Below the pieces are notes generated by a model. It searched no databases. It was not told the origin of the DNA and was given only the letters and a program-made list of their open reading frames with translations. Below are positions 1 to 8,600 of a stretch of DNA of 64,000 nucleotides, piece after piece. The stretch spans positions 62,001-126,000 of the forward strand of contig NZ_JAGGPA010000017.1 in the NCBI RefSeq assembly GCF_018614035.1, in the 5' to 3' direction. The stretch is from Streptomyces sp. ISL-96. Its GTDB lineage: Bacteria; Actinomycetota; Actinomycetes; Streptomycetales; Streptomycetaceae. Numbering within the stretch: the first letter of the stretch is position 1; the number at the start of each line of letters is the position of its first letter. The translations under genes were made by a program, and so were the position numbers.

Positions 1-482
1 GGCGTGCCGTCCGTGATAGCCATCGGCTCCCAGGACTCGGACAGTTGAACGGGCAGCCCGTCGGCGAGGAACTCGTAGTTCGTGACCACGCACAGGTCAC
101 CGGGTTCGATGGCCAGGCGCTCAGCGATGTGGTCCGGGGCCGGCGTGCGGGCGACGCTGCGCGACTCCCAAGTCCCGGCGCGGCCGTGCTCTTTCATGTC
201 CGCGCGGAAGGGGGACCCGCCGCGGCGCTCGCGGTGTCGTGAGCGGACCATGCGCAGGCGCTCGCGCGGTCGGCGGACGTAGGTCCCGGATCCGGCCCGG
301 CCTTCGAGGAGGCCCTCGATTATCAGGCGCTCCATGGCGCGTTGGGCCACGCTCTGCCCGACCCCGTACTCCTCGGCGAATCGGGCACGGGACGGGAGCT
401 TTTCACCGATGGCCCACTCGCCCGCTTTGATCCGGGCGCGCAGAGCGTCGGCCACTTGGAGATAGGGCGTTTCGCGTGGCAT
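1..482 (-). CDS. GntR/UTRA-family transcriptional regulator, 3' end beyond window
   Basis: The gene reads leftwards from an ATG at 482 and runs off the window start, so only about 160 N-terminal residues are visible. Residues 1-70 form a GntR winged helix (MPRETPYLQVADALRARI at the start, then EKLPSRARFAEEYGVGQSVAQR around residues 30-50, with the dimer-proximal GSGTYV near residue 68). The following part resembles the start of a UTRA effector domain (WESRSVARTPAP, then a YEFLADGLPVQLSESW segment). GntR proteins with UTRA domains repress their own or neighbouring operons and respond to small ligands. It is divergent from the small genes that begin at 592, so it may control them through the 483-591 gap. 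GntR regulators next to strings of tiny genes are common in actinomycete integrative elements, but that origin is inference here. Confidence 0.85.
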   Translation of the reverse strand, partial: MPRETPYLQVADALRARIKAGEWAIGEKLPSRARFAEEYGVGQSVAQRAMERLIIEGLLEGRAGSGTYVRRPRERLRMVRSRHRERRGGSPFRADMKEHGRAGTWESRSVARTPAPDHIAERLAIEPGDLCVVTNYEFLADGLPVQLSESWEPMAITDGT

Positions 483-591
483 ATGCGGCAGCTCCGGGAG
501 TCGTACTCGACGTTGACAAAGCTAACCCATCAGGTCGAAGCTGAGTACTCAGCATCACAATCGGTGATCGACCGATCACGAGGGGACTCCT

Positions 592-837
592 GTGTGCTCC
601 GCCGAGACCAAGGCCGCCGCCATCGCCGCAATGCTCACAGCGGCCCTTGACGGTGCGCCCCGACTCGACGAGACGCCCGACTGCATCCGAGTCGAGGTGG
701 ACCTCCCCGAAGAACTCGGGCCGATCAGTCGCACAGCAGTCCTCACGGCACTCGCGAGTGCGGACCGATACGGACATACCCACGACCGAGGCGGCACAGC
801 GGTCTGGGCGGAAGTCGACAGAGAGGTAGAGCGGTGA
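592..837 (+). CDS. Small conserved-type hypothetical protein (81 aa)
   Basis: The protein is 81 residues from a GTG start with a GGGGA ribosome-binding site 5 bases upstream. It is Ala-rich and acidic, without Cys pairs, signal peptide or membrane segment. The pattern SRTAVLTALASADRYGHT followed by a short beta-like WAEVDREV tail looks like a small folded alpha/beta protein. The stop overlaps the GTG of the next gene by 4 nt, so it heads a three-gene translationally coupled set (592-1207). I do not recognise the family. It is divergent from the GntR gene and probably under its control. Confidence 0.6.
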   Translation: MCSAETKAAAIAAMLTAALDGAPRLDETPDCIRVEVDLPEELGPISRTAVLTALASADRYGHTHDRGGTAVWAEVDREVER

Positions 838-995
838 CACAGCTCGCCGACCGAACGAGAGACGGGTGCACGCCGCGTCATCTCGCGGCATACAGGGCGG
901 TCTTGGACCACGCCGCAGCCTGCCCCGACTGCCACGCGTCGCGCTGCCTGGTGGGCGCGCGGTTGCGGCAGGCCGAACGGAAGGCGCGGCGATGA
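834..995 (+). CDS. Small Cys-containing hypothetical protein (53 aa)
   Basis: This 53-residue reading frame starts at a GTG that overlaps the previous stop and ends overlapping the next ATG (ATGA at 992-995). It contains a Cys early in the chain and a CPDCHASRC cluster near the middle, which could bind one metal ion, followed by a basic C-terminus (QAERKARR). Evidence for reality is the tight two-sided overlap and the conserved-looking Cys spacing. Function is not recognisable. Similar tiny zinc-ribbon-like proteins are frequent in Streptomyces accessory DNA. Confidence 0.5.
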   Translation: MTQLADRTRDGCTPRHLAAYRAVLDHAAACPDCHASRCLVGARLRQAERKARR

Positions 996-1207
996 CGATG
1001 TGCGTCAAGGGCGACCACCCATTCCCCGACGAGGACGACGTGGGCGCCCACTGCGACGAGCACGGGGCGACCCTGCTGTGGCACGGCCCGGCTATCACAG
1101 CCGAGGACCTGGTGACGGACTCTCACCCCCGTACGCCCCGGCGGGGCCCTGCGCGGGCGGCCCTCGCCCCAGCGCCGCCCGCCATCGAGCAACGACGCTC
1201 CCACTAA
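992..1207 (+). CDS. Small hypothetical protein (71 aa)
   Basis: The start ATG overlaps the upstream stop (ATGA). The first 45 residues contain Cys/His/Asp-rich segments (MTMCVKGDHPFPDEDD, then AHCDEHGATLLWHGP), suggesting a small metal-binding fold. The last 25 residues are Pro/Ala/Arg-rich and probably disordered. It is the last gene of the coupled trio and is followed at once by a strong hairpin at 1211-1257. No family recognised. Confidence 0.5.
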   Translation: MTMCVKGDHPFPDEDDVGAHCDEHGATLLWHGPAITAEDLVTDSHPRTPRRGPARAALAPAPPAIEQRRSH

Positions 1208-1210
1208 GCC

Positions 1211-1257
1211 CCCGCTCCGGCCGGGTTTTCCTGGCCAGGTCGTCCGGCCGGAGCGGG
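1211..1257 (+). terminator. Strong hairpin terminator after the small-gene trio
   Basis: A perfect 14-bp inverted repeat (arms 1211-1224 and 1244-1257, CCCGCTCCGGCCGG and its complement) has a 19-nt loop. It lies 4 nt after the stop at 1207 and before the separate ribosome-binding site of the gene at 1294. There is little T tract, as is usual for Streptomyces terminators. Confidence 0.75.
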
Positions 1258-1293
1258 TTCATGCACCTCCACCACAACGAGGAGGCACCACCC

Positions 1294-1773
1294 ATGAGTA
1301 TCACCACCGAGGCACCCGTGACACGGGACGCCCGCGACCTGATCAACCCCGAAGACCTTGCCGCCGTGGCTGCTTCAATCCAGTGGAGCAACCCCGGCAT
1401 GGCCCCCGACGTCGCCGAGGCGATCACGCTGGAGGCGCTGAAGTTCGAGGCCGCCTGCGCAGCACACCCGACCGCTGGCCTGGCCCCGTCCCGCGTGGTC
1501 GACGAGGGCTGGCACGCGCTGATCCTGAACACGCGCGTCAAGGCCAGTCTGGCCGCCCGTCTCGGGTACTTCGTGCACCACGTACCGGAGGCACCGGACC
1601 TGGACAACCGCAGCACCGACAGCCTGATCCGCACGCAGGAAGCGATCCGGTCCGCCGGGTACACGCCGCGCCCGGAGATGTGGACCGACCCCACCGACGG
1701 CAGCATCCCGGTACGGGCTAGCTGCCAGCACTCGGATGACGGCGGCACAATCGTCATCACGAAGAAGCCCTGA
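1294..1773 (+). CDS. GRDP/DUF1399-like hypothetical protein (159 aa)
   Basis: The ATG at 1294 is preceded by GAGGAGG 9 bases upstream. A longer open frame from 1000 lacks such a site and overlaps the previous gene and the terminator. The central segment VVDEGWHALILNTRVKA followed by GYFVHHVPE resembles the WH...HH core of glycine-rich-domain-like (DUF1399-type) proteins, whose molecular role is unclear. The N-terminus is helical (NPEDLAAVAASIQWSNP) and the C-terminus ends in a short beta segment (GGTIVITKKP). It sits between two hairpins and is probably co-transcribed with the 42-aa gene downstream. Confidence 0.6.
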   Translation: MSITTEAPVTRDARDLINPEDLAAVAASIQWSNPGMAPDVAEAITLEALKFEAACAAHPTAGLAPSRVVDEGWHALILNTRVKASLAARLGYFVHHVPEAPDLDNRSTDSLIRTQEAIRSAGYTPRPEMWTDPTDGSIPVRASCQHSDDGGTIVITKKP

Positions 1774-1806
1774 CCTCCTACGCTGCGACCAGAAGGGAGA
1801 CCCACC

Positions 1807-1935
1807 ATGCCGCAGGAGTGGATCGATCCGAAGTACACGTGGTTGGCCGCAGCGTGGAAGCGCGCGCAGCAGCCGGATTCGCGTGACCCTGAGCCGAGGC
1901 CGGCGCGGGCGTTCGTCATCCCGCCGAAGGGCTGA
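1807..1935 (+). CDS. Very small hypothetical protein (42 aa)
   Basis: The ATG follows a GGGAG ribosome-binding site 6 bases upstream. The peptide is Trp- and Pro-rich (MPQEWIDPKYTWLAAAWKR at the start, RAFVIPPKG at the end) with no signal peptide. It follows the 159-aa gene by 33 nt and is closed by a hairpin. No known function. The ribosome-binding site and bracketing terminators are the main support. Confidence 0.45.
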   Translation: MPQEWIDPKYTWLAAAWKRAQQPDSRDPEPRPARAFVIPPKG

Positions 1936-1946
1936 CGGTCTCAGCG

Positions 1947-1986
1947 GCCCCGGCCGTCCGCTTCCCCCGAGACGGATGGCCGGGGC
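1947..1986. terminator. Bidirectional hairpin terminator
   Basis: The inverted repeat GCCCCGGCC-GTCCG (1947-1960) pairs with CGGA-T-GGCCGGGGC (1973-1986) around a 12-nt loop. It separates the plus-strand 42-aa gene (stop at 1935) from the convergent XRE pseudogene (stop at 1990) and could serve both. Confidence 0.7.
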
Positions 1987-1989
1987 TCT

Positions 1990-2250
1990 TCACTGCCGTA
2001 CGAGGTCGGAGAGCGGGACGCCGATCGCGTCGGCGATGCGGATGAGGGTGTCAAGGAGCGGGCTGCTGTGGCCTTGTTCGATGCGGCTGCACGTGGCGAC
2101 GTCGATTCCTCAGCGTCCGCAGACGTCCTGCTGCGTCAGGTTGTGGTGCTCGCGCACGCGTCGGATTTGCTCGCCGACCGCTCGGCGTCGGGCGATGACC
2201 ACTCGGTCGGCAGGGTGGCGCGCGGCACACGTCCACGCTCCCGACACCAT
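1990..2250 (-). pseudogene. XRE-family HTH regulator broken by an in-frame TGA
   Basis: Reading leftwards from the ATG at 2248-2250 gives a Cro/C1-type helix-turn-helix: GEQIRRVREHHNLTQQDVCGR, then a TGA (2110-2112 on this strand), then GIDVATCSRIEQGHSSP and DTLIRIADAIGVPLSDLV. Both halves are in the same frame and fit one small XRE protein of 86 residues, with the stop falling inside the HTH. A single substitution (for example CGA or TGG to TGA) or a sequencing error explains it. An 18-bp operator-like palindrome lies just upstream (2262-2279), consistent with former self-regulation. Confidence 0.7.
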
Positions 2251-2261
2251 GATCAAATGTG

Positions 2262-2279
2262 ATTAGGGTTGACCCTAAT
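2262..2279. promoter_or_regulatory. Operator-like palindrome upstream of the XRE pseudogene
   Basis: ATTAGGGT-TG-ACCCTAAT is a perfect 8-bp inverted repeat with a 2-bp spacer, 12 bp upstream of the XRE start. Short AT-containing palindromes in this position are typical XRE autoregulatory operators. Confidence 0.55.
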
Positions 2280-2412
2280 TTGTGTGATCTTGTGCGCTGG
2301 CCCCGGTCAATGACAGCGCTCTACGGGCCCCATGCTCCGGAGCGCCCCCCTTCGGGCAACGCTGGGTGTAGATCATTTGGGGAAGTGGCATCCATGTAGC
2401 ACCTGATCATGA

Positions 2413-2447
2413 AAGGGCCCTCCCGTTCGAATGAACGGCAGGGCCCT
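2413..2447 (-). terminator. Hairpin that probably terminated tRNA-Arg before island insertion
   Basis: The inverted repeat AAGGGCCCT...AGGGCCCTT is followed on the minus strand by TTTC. It lies 26 bp beyond the left 44-bp tRNA-3' repeat and has the tRNA's orientation. In the empty site the tRNA gene, now at 39629-39701, would have run directly into it. Confidence 0.6.
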
Positions 2448-2473
2448 TGGTGTCTCTGACCAGCTAACTAGCC

Positions 2474-2517
2474 TGTGCCCCCGGCAGGATTCGAACCTGC
2501 GACACCCGCTTTAGGAG
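2474..2517 (-). repeat. attL: 44-bp copy of the tRNA-Arg 3' end
   Basis: These 44 bp are identical to 39627-39670, covering the tRNA-Arg 3' half from the anticodon loop to the discriminator base plus 2 bp. The next base differs (T here, A on the right) and there is no 5' half here, so this is the integration scar at the left end of the island. Confidence 0.9.
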
Positions 2518-2630
2518 TGGGATCGAATCCTTGCCGGAGTGTGCCTGAGCATGCCGCATAGTGTTGTTCTGCCTGATCAGCGCCTTGCAGCAAGAGCGGA
2601 GGTCCACTGTATGACGGCTCGTCTCGCGCC

Positions 2631-2654
2631 GTCCGCTCACGCAGCGCTCACGCA
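2631..2654 (+). repeat. Left arm-type integrase-site repeats
   Basis: Two copies of CGCTCACGCA in tandem, 11 bp apart start to start, lie 113 bp inside attL. The same 24-bp block with one mismatch lies inside the right end (39524-39547). Tandem 10-bp repeats with near-helical spacing just inside both att sites are what arm-type binding sites of a tyrosine integrase look like. Confidence 0.55.
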
Positions 2655-2727
2655 TGTGAGTAGGTGTCGAACTGACCGAATGATCGCCGGGGCCCGGTCG
2701 CGTCCGCGAAGTGTGTAGGAATCTGGG

Positions 2728-2886
2728 GACCTCGATCTTGGACGCGGCTGGCTGTCCAATGCTGTCTTCAGCACCCCGGACGACCTTATCCAGCTCCTCA
2801 GACGCGGCCTACGTCAGATCCAGGACCGCAGCGAACTCGCAGACGGCTGCCTCGCCGAGACCGGCCTGACCATTCAACCCGCCTGC
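2728..2886 (+). pseudogene. C-terminal fragment of an IS630-type DDE transposase
   Basis: The open frame encodes TPDDLIQLLRRGLRQIQ and then DGCLAETGLTI, which matches the end of IS630-family transposases (pattern: helix with RxGLRxIQYR, then DGCLAETGL). Everything upstream of about residue 50 from the C-terminus is missing, and no terminal inverted repeats are visible. The frame runs on into an unrelated 62-codon tail (2899-3087) that I do not consider a gene. The stretch 2518-3079 otherwise holds only the arm repeats. Confidence 0.6.
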
Positions 2887-3079
2887 ACACCTAGCGACAT
2901 GACCAGTTCAACCTCAGTAACACAAGTCGAGTTGTCGGTGGGTTATGAGGTAGCAGGCGAGTTCACGGAAGGCTTCGTGGACGTCTGCGCCTCTCTCCTA
3001 GCGGGCGCGGAGGAGTTTGAATCCGTGAAGTCAGGCGAAGGCGTTTTCATCGGCGGGACGCACGCCAAAATCGACGCCG

Positions 3080-3931
3080 TCAGTTGATTGGTGTTGCGAG
3101 CAGCTTCCGATAGCCGCCACTGCAGAATTCTGTATTTCTAGATAGGGCGCGATAAAGTGCCGCCTTCCAGTGATTTACTCCCTTCCTTTCGGCCCCTCGA
3201 GCCAAGGCGCTAAGAGTCGATCGCAGCCCTGAGCCGCCAAAAGAATCGTATGTTTCATCATATAGGTCAACTTGATCCGTTAGCTCGGCTACGGCCTCCA
3301 TCTGGTAGAAATCGAAAAGGCCAAGTATCTCGAATTGCTTTTCGGCTCTCTCGAAGGTGAAGTTGTCAATTTCATCGGAGTGATGCAAAGAGTATCTGAT
3401 CGAGACAGTATTGTCGACATTTATCTCCGCGAATAGCATTTCTTTGTCCGGGAATTCGTCGAAGTATGCGTGAAACATGAGCAAGCCGTCTACTCTGTCG
3501 CACTCATCACCCTTTAGTCGATTACATCTTTCGCAAACAGGGATAAGATTGTCAGCTAGGATTGAATACTCTGGGAAGTGATTCTTCGGGAGGAAGTGAT
3601 CGAGGGCGCAGACCTGGGCTCTTTCGCATAGCGGGCACCGATAGTTGCGGGACAGTGCTGTCCGAAAGATCGAGTTCCTGAGATCCTCCAGGGGTCGGCC
3701 CCTGTCCAGAAGCGCGTAATTTCCCAGAAGCACCTTGGTGAGCACATCGGAACCGTTGGCAAGCGACGTAAACCGGCGAATATCCCGCAGCGCGTTCTCG
3801 TAGTCGCCGTAAGCGTCGATGATTCCCGTGCGCACGCCCATGAGGACCCGTCGAGAGGACGGACGTCTCCGGCTCACAGCGAGATCAAGATCGGCCAGGC
3901 GGTCCCTTTCCGGGCGGGGAAGTCGAATCAT
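3080..3931 (-). CDS. ptuB: HNH endonuclease, PtuB-like (Septu-type defence)
   Basis: The 283-residue protein has an HNH/zinc-finger core at residues 99-140: CPLC (99-102), the DH pair (111-112), N128, and CERC (133-136) followed by NRLKGD. HNH nucleases cut DNA or RNA through a single metal at the DH...N...H/K site. The start ATG overlaps the stop of the upstream ATPase gene (3928-3931), so the two are coupled. An ABC-like ATPase plus HNH pair is the definition of Septu (PtuA/PtuB), in which the ATPase is thought to hold the nuclease in check until phage infection. No reverse transcriptase is nearby, so a retron-associated form is unlikely. Base composition is clearly less GC-rich than the flanking Streptomyces genes, which suggests recent transfer. 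Confidence 0.72.
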   Translation of the reverse strand: MIRLPRPERDRLADLDLAVSRRRPSSRRVLMGVRTGIIDAYGDYENALRDIRRFTSLANGSDVLTKVLLGNYALLDRGRPLEDLRNSIFRTALSRNYRCPLCERAQVCALDHFLPKNHFPEYSILADNLIPVCERCNRLKGDECDRVDGLLMFHAYFDEFPDKEMLFAEINVDNTVSIRYSLHHSDEIDNFTFERAEKQFEILGLFDFYQMEAVAELTDQVDLYDETYDSFGGSGLRSTLSALARGAERKGVNHWKAALYRALSRNTEFCSGGYRKLLATPIN

Positions 3932-5475
3932 CTCCCGGGCCGATCGCGACGGATGCTCGTCAGGTAAGAAATGGACTGCGCGCTCATCTCGCCGTCGAAC
4001 AGTTCCATGATCTCATCCAGGGGAAAACTCTCCTGCATGGACCGGAGAGTTGAGTGATAGTCGGTCGCGCTACTGTCCAAGTTGAATACGTGGCGTGTGA
4101 GCAGTCCTACATTTTCTGCGAAAGTTTCGATCTCCGGGGTGGCAACGAGTGTGAGATCTCCGAATCGCTGCAGGACTCTGACGTAACGTCTGGGGACTTC
4201 CTGGAGGAGGACCGGGGAGTGCGTCGCCATCACGGCGTAGGAGTCGAACTGATCCAGAGATATGTTGATGCTCTTGAGCAGGGCGGCCAAGAGTGGAGGG
4301 TGCAGGTGGGATTCGGGTTCGTCGATGAGGACCAGTGATCCGGGCTCCAGGTGGGCCACAAGCTGCACGACAATGTTGAGTACGAGTTTATGCCCGGTGC
4401 TGAGGCCCGAAAAGGAATCCCGCCACGAATCGCTGTCGAAATCGAAGGTGTCGGACAGCTCGACCCTTTTGAACGAGGGCTCGCGGCTCAGCGGAGAGAG
4501 GGCTGCCACCAGTCTCTGTTTGCGCTCGGACGTACTGGCCCTGACGAGGGCGGACATGATGTCACCCTGGATCTCTTTGGCGCCCTTGAGTGACCCGGTG
4601 CGGGACGCGTCCGAACTAATACTGCGATCGTATCTCCGAAGGCCGCAGTAGGTGTATCCGGAGACCTCGCCGCTGGATTCCAGGCGTTCCTCTTCCTGTC
4701 GGTTCTTCCCCGGCAGGTCGAACGTGTCGAAAGCGCTGTAAGAGACGGCTATGACCGAGGAGAATCGAGGCGCACCGGCCCCTTCGCGGAATTCTCCGTA
4801 CCGCCGGACGAAGCTCTCGTCGGCTCGGTCGGTGAGGTCAGCATGCGCAGTATTGGCGAGGTTGGCAAGGAGCTGCGTTTTTCCGCATCCGTTGTAACCC
4901 ACGACGACGTTGATGCGGCCGGGCAGGGGGTGGCGGTCCGCGAAACCAAAGCGAATGGAGAAGGTTTCCCCTCCGACACTCGTTCTGAACGTGAACGCGA
5001 GCGCGCTGTCCCGGGGGGCTGTCGCGCCTCCGAGCAGGGCTGTGGCGTCTCTCAGCGCGAGTTCGGCGTTCCCGTAGCGCAGGAGTGAGGCGGCCATCGC
5101 CGGCTCGTTGGCGAACGATTCCCTGAGCGAGGGGTCGATGGCGATGTCGCGGAGCCCGAACAGAATGCTGTCGCGCAATTCACCGGGAAGTCCGTGCAGT
5201 GCTTCGTAGTAGGAAAATGCCTGCCCGAGTGAGCAGTAATTGTCATCGAGCTGGACGAAACTACCGGGGATCTCTGTGGCGCCGCCGCGCTGCCCTCTTT
5301 TGATGATCTTGACGGATCCCAGGTCGATGGACGCCTCTGTTCGAGATGGGTAGAGATAGGCATCGAACATAGTTTCAAATCCGAAATCATCCCAGAGATC
5401 GCGCCGGAGAACGAGTGCCGGAAGACTGGACGGCACGGTGAAGCCCTCGCTGCGAGGCACTACAAGAAAATGCAT
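3928..5475 (-). CDS. ptuA: AAA/ABC-type ATPase, PtuA-like (Septu-type defence)
   Basis: I place the start at 5475 (MHFLVVPRSEGF) because GGAG lies 7 bases upstream; a longer frame to 5553 has no such site. The 515-residue protein carries Walker A GYNGCGKT (193-200), an ABC-like signature GLSTGH (357-362) and Walker B LVLIDEPESHLHP (381-393), the usual order in AAA_15/AAA_21 and SMC/ABC-type ATPases of defence systems. There is no membrane segment. Residues 1-180 form an N-terminal region I do not recognise. It is the first gene of a two-gene operon with the HNH nuclease and shares its lower GC content. OLD-family or Gabija-like ATPases are alternatives, but the HNH partner and absence of a TOPRIM domain favour Septu. 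Confidence 0.72.
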   Translation of the reverse strand: MHFLVVPRSEGFTVPSSLPALVLRRDLWDDFGFETMFDAYLYPSRTEASIDLGSVKIIKRGQRGGATEIPGSFVQLDDNYCSLGQAFSYYEALHGLPGELRDSILFGLRDIAIDPSLRESFANEPAMAASLLRYGNAELALRDATALLGGATAPRDSALAFTFRTSVGGETFSIRFGFADRHPLPGRINVVVGYNGCGKTQLLANLANTAHADLTDRADESFVRRYGEFREGAGAPRFSSVIAVSYSAFDTFDLPGKNRQEEERLESSGEVSGYTYCGLRRYDRSISSDASRTGSLKGAKEIQGDIMSALVRASTSERKQRLVAALSPLSREPSFKRVELSDTFDFDSDSWRDSFSGLSTGHKLVLNIVVQLVAHLEPGSLVLIDEPESHLHPPLLAALLKSINISLDQFDSYAVMATHSPVLLQEVPRRYVRVLQRFGDLTLVATPEIETFAENVGLLTRHVFNLDSSATDYHSTLRSMQESFPLDEIMELFDGEMSAQSISYLTSIRRDRPGR

Positions 5476-5658
5476 CAGCGTACTCCAGTCGTGTGGTCTC
5501 TGTGCCCGGCCATGGACTCGCTGGGGCATCTTTGAGTGGCACCGGCAGCGCATCTCCGCCAGAACCGATAAGAGCGAACTGCTAGGTGCGCGAGCCCGGG
5601 GGAGCGGCTGGCAGCGGGCAGGGGCACAGAAAGGCGGCCCTGCCCGCTGCTTGGCCGG

Positions 5659-8600
5659 TCAGTCGAAGAGGCTCTGCAGTCTCGACTCGATCCAGCCGGG
5701 CCGCCGAAGCAGCTCGAACGTATCGACCGCGACGACCGCGCGCTGCGGCGGTTCGCTGCCCAGGACCGGGTTCTCGAAGGACTCGAACACCTCGAAGCCC
5801 TCCGCCTCCAGCGAGGCCAGCGCTCCGGCCACCCGTTTCGAGCGGGCGGGACCGCTCCAGGACTCGAGAGGATGCGTGATGAGGACAGCGAGAGCCTCGT
5901 GCTGGGTGTCTTTCAGGACTGGCAGGCCATTGGAGGAATCGGCCTTCCAGTGCGAGAAGCTTCTGGCGAACTGCTCGGCGCGCTGGAACGCATAGACCTC
6001 CTCAGCGGCGAAGTCCAGGTTTCCTCCATCGAGCAGTTCGACCATCTGTATGGCAAGGCGCCAATCGAGCAGCGGGTGGTAGGCGCTGTTGCTGTAGTCC
6101 CGCAGGCAGTCGTAGCAGGACGAGTCGCACGGCGCGGCCACCAAGCTGCCGGAGCGGTGCCGGGTGAGATCGGCCGCGACCTCACGCGCGGCGAGCAGGA
6201 ATTCGGCAGGGCGCTTCCCCAGCCAGGTCGAATATCCGGCACCGTTCTCCAGTGTGTCCGAGAGGAAGACTTGTGCCTGGACACTGCCCTCTTCTTCTCC
6301 CCGGACGGGGTACAGACCCGCTGAGAGCTCTCGTCCGTCGATGTCTAGTAGCCTGACGGCAGCGAGCTTGAAAACCGTACCGAGTGAGAGCCAAGCGGCT
6401 CGTGCGGCCATGCGTCTCGGGTCGAGAGCCAGATCGGCGGGTTGATCGCGGAGGCCGATCAGGAGAACGTCGGTGAGTTTCGCCGAGGCCAGTGCCAACT
6501 TCTCCTCGTTGCTGACCGAGGGCCTGGTGGGCAGGCCCAGATCTTTCGCCCGGTCGGCATCGGCCAGGAGTTTCGTTTCCAGCAGACCATCGTGTCCCTT
6601 GACCTTGCCGAACTGGTATCCCTCACCGGTTCCCGCGTTGACCACCACGATGCGTCCCTCGCCACTCCTGAATTCAGCGGCCTTAGTCCAGCGTGGGACG
6701 AGCGCTGATGTGGTGTCGAGGGTTAGGCGCGCTGAGAACGCGCGTGGTGTGAACTCGAAGGTGCCGTCGTAGTCCTGAGCCTTGTAGCTGGTGCGAAATC
6801 CGAGCGGCTGACACGATGGGAGCACCCGGTAGTCGCCGGCTTCTCCCGTGGTGGCCCCACACACCGGACACGCATGCTCGGATTCGCGGAGATTGACGGA
6901 GAGGCACTTTGCGCAGATGCCCACCGTGAGACGGTCACCGTCCGGGGCCTTGCCGGGCAGCCACTGCCCGCCGGCGGGCTCGTACGTCACGAGGCCGACC
7001 GCCGTGTGCAACGCCTTGTCCTTGACTACTTCGCCGCCGGGTGCCCATTCCGAGATGGCGATGTCGATGTCCCGGTCGATGACATCGGTGAGTTCCGGTC
7101 CGTGCGGCTTCTGATGGTGCAGGTTGCGGACCCGGGTGGGGAACCCGAACATGGGGAGCACCCCGTGCTCCGCGAGCGACTGACTGAGCGGACCCGCGTC
7201 CGGCGCGTTCGCCGCCACCTCCTCGATCTCGGCATAGAGGCGGGAAGTGGCCCAGGACACCAGATCATCCACCGAGGGCGCGTCAGGGGACGCCCCTTGC
7301 AAGAGAACCTGGGCCGCGTCTCTTTTCGCAGCGTCGTTTCCGACCAGCCAGGTACGGATGCCATCCCGAACCTGCGGCCATCCACTGACCGTGCCGAAGG
7401 GCCCGTGGACATTGCGTCCCGGCTCCCAGCCGAACGTTCCCTCGACCGACCGGAAGGCGAGAGTCAGCAGGCTTGCGGCGTAGCAGCGGCGCAGGATCTC
7501 CAGGCGATCGAGATCCACGTATGGGCTCGGCGAGGGGTCGCCGGTGATGCGATCGGGGTGCTGGAAGTAGTGATCGTCATGCGTCCTGGTGCCACGGCAG
7601 AGGGTCATGGCGATGGACAGGTGGTCGAGCCGGCGGCCGGCCCGGCCCACACGCTGCTGGTAGTTGAAGCGCTGTGGCGGCATGTTTGCCATGACCACCG
7701 CGCGGAGCGCGCCGATGTCGACGCCGGCCTCCATCGTGGTGGTGACACTGAGCAGGTCGACCTCATCGACCAGCTCGATGTCCTGCCCGCTCAGGAAGAC
7801 CGACTGGAAGAGGGCTTGCCGGGCCTGCGCGTCGTCGTTGTCGGTCTGGCCCGTCAGCTCTTCGCAGTGGAGCCTGAAGGGGAGCCCAGCCTCGCGGGCT
7901 AGGAAGGTGTAGTAGTCGTCCAGGGTGACGGAACCTGGGTCGAGGGGTTCGGAGACTAGATGTGAGCTGCGACAGAAGGCACAGACGCCTGCGGAGCCGT
8001 GCAGGTGCCTTCTGGTGCAGCGTTCACAGCGCCATTGTGTCCCGCTGGCCAGGACGATTCGGATCTTCTGCCCTTCGATCCGGGGCTCCGCGTCGCTCAG
8101 ACCGAGGCCATTCTTCACCTCCTGGACCAGTGCGTCCGGGAACACAAGATGACGCTGTGCGACGGCGTTGATGTATTTCCTCGCCGCCGTGTGCATATTC
8201 GCCGGCGGCTCAGGCCTCTGCTCCTGGAACTGGCGGCGCACGCCCAGCAGCCTTAGTGCGGACAGGCATACCTGGCGGAACACTTCGGCATCCAGCAACC
8301 GGCTCTTGAAGGTGAGGTCCTGCACGGCATGGCCGATGCCGAGCGACTCCAGATCGCGGCCGCCCCCCGCGAAGACCGCCTGCTGGACCTGGGCCTGCAC
8401 TGTCCGGTGGATCTCGGAGCTGAGGACGCGGAGATCGTTGGTGAGGGAAGCATCAGGCCGCGGAACCGGGACGCCAGTGGTCCAGTCGTAGAGTTCGGTC
8501 CAGCTCCGTGACTCTGTGCTTTCGCTCAGCGAGAAAGCGGGTCCACCGGGATGCACCCCGTATGCGACCGCTTGCGCGCTGACTCCGTTGCCGAGCTCGA

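Noticed and set aside
2899..3087. A 62-codon plus-strand frame before the HNH gene
   Set aside because: It continues a transposase fragment in frame, overlaps the HNH stop, and has no ribosome-binding site.
3080..5475. Retron-associated ATPase/HNH effector
   Set aside because: No reverse transcriptase or msr/msd-like region is found within the flanking several kilobases.
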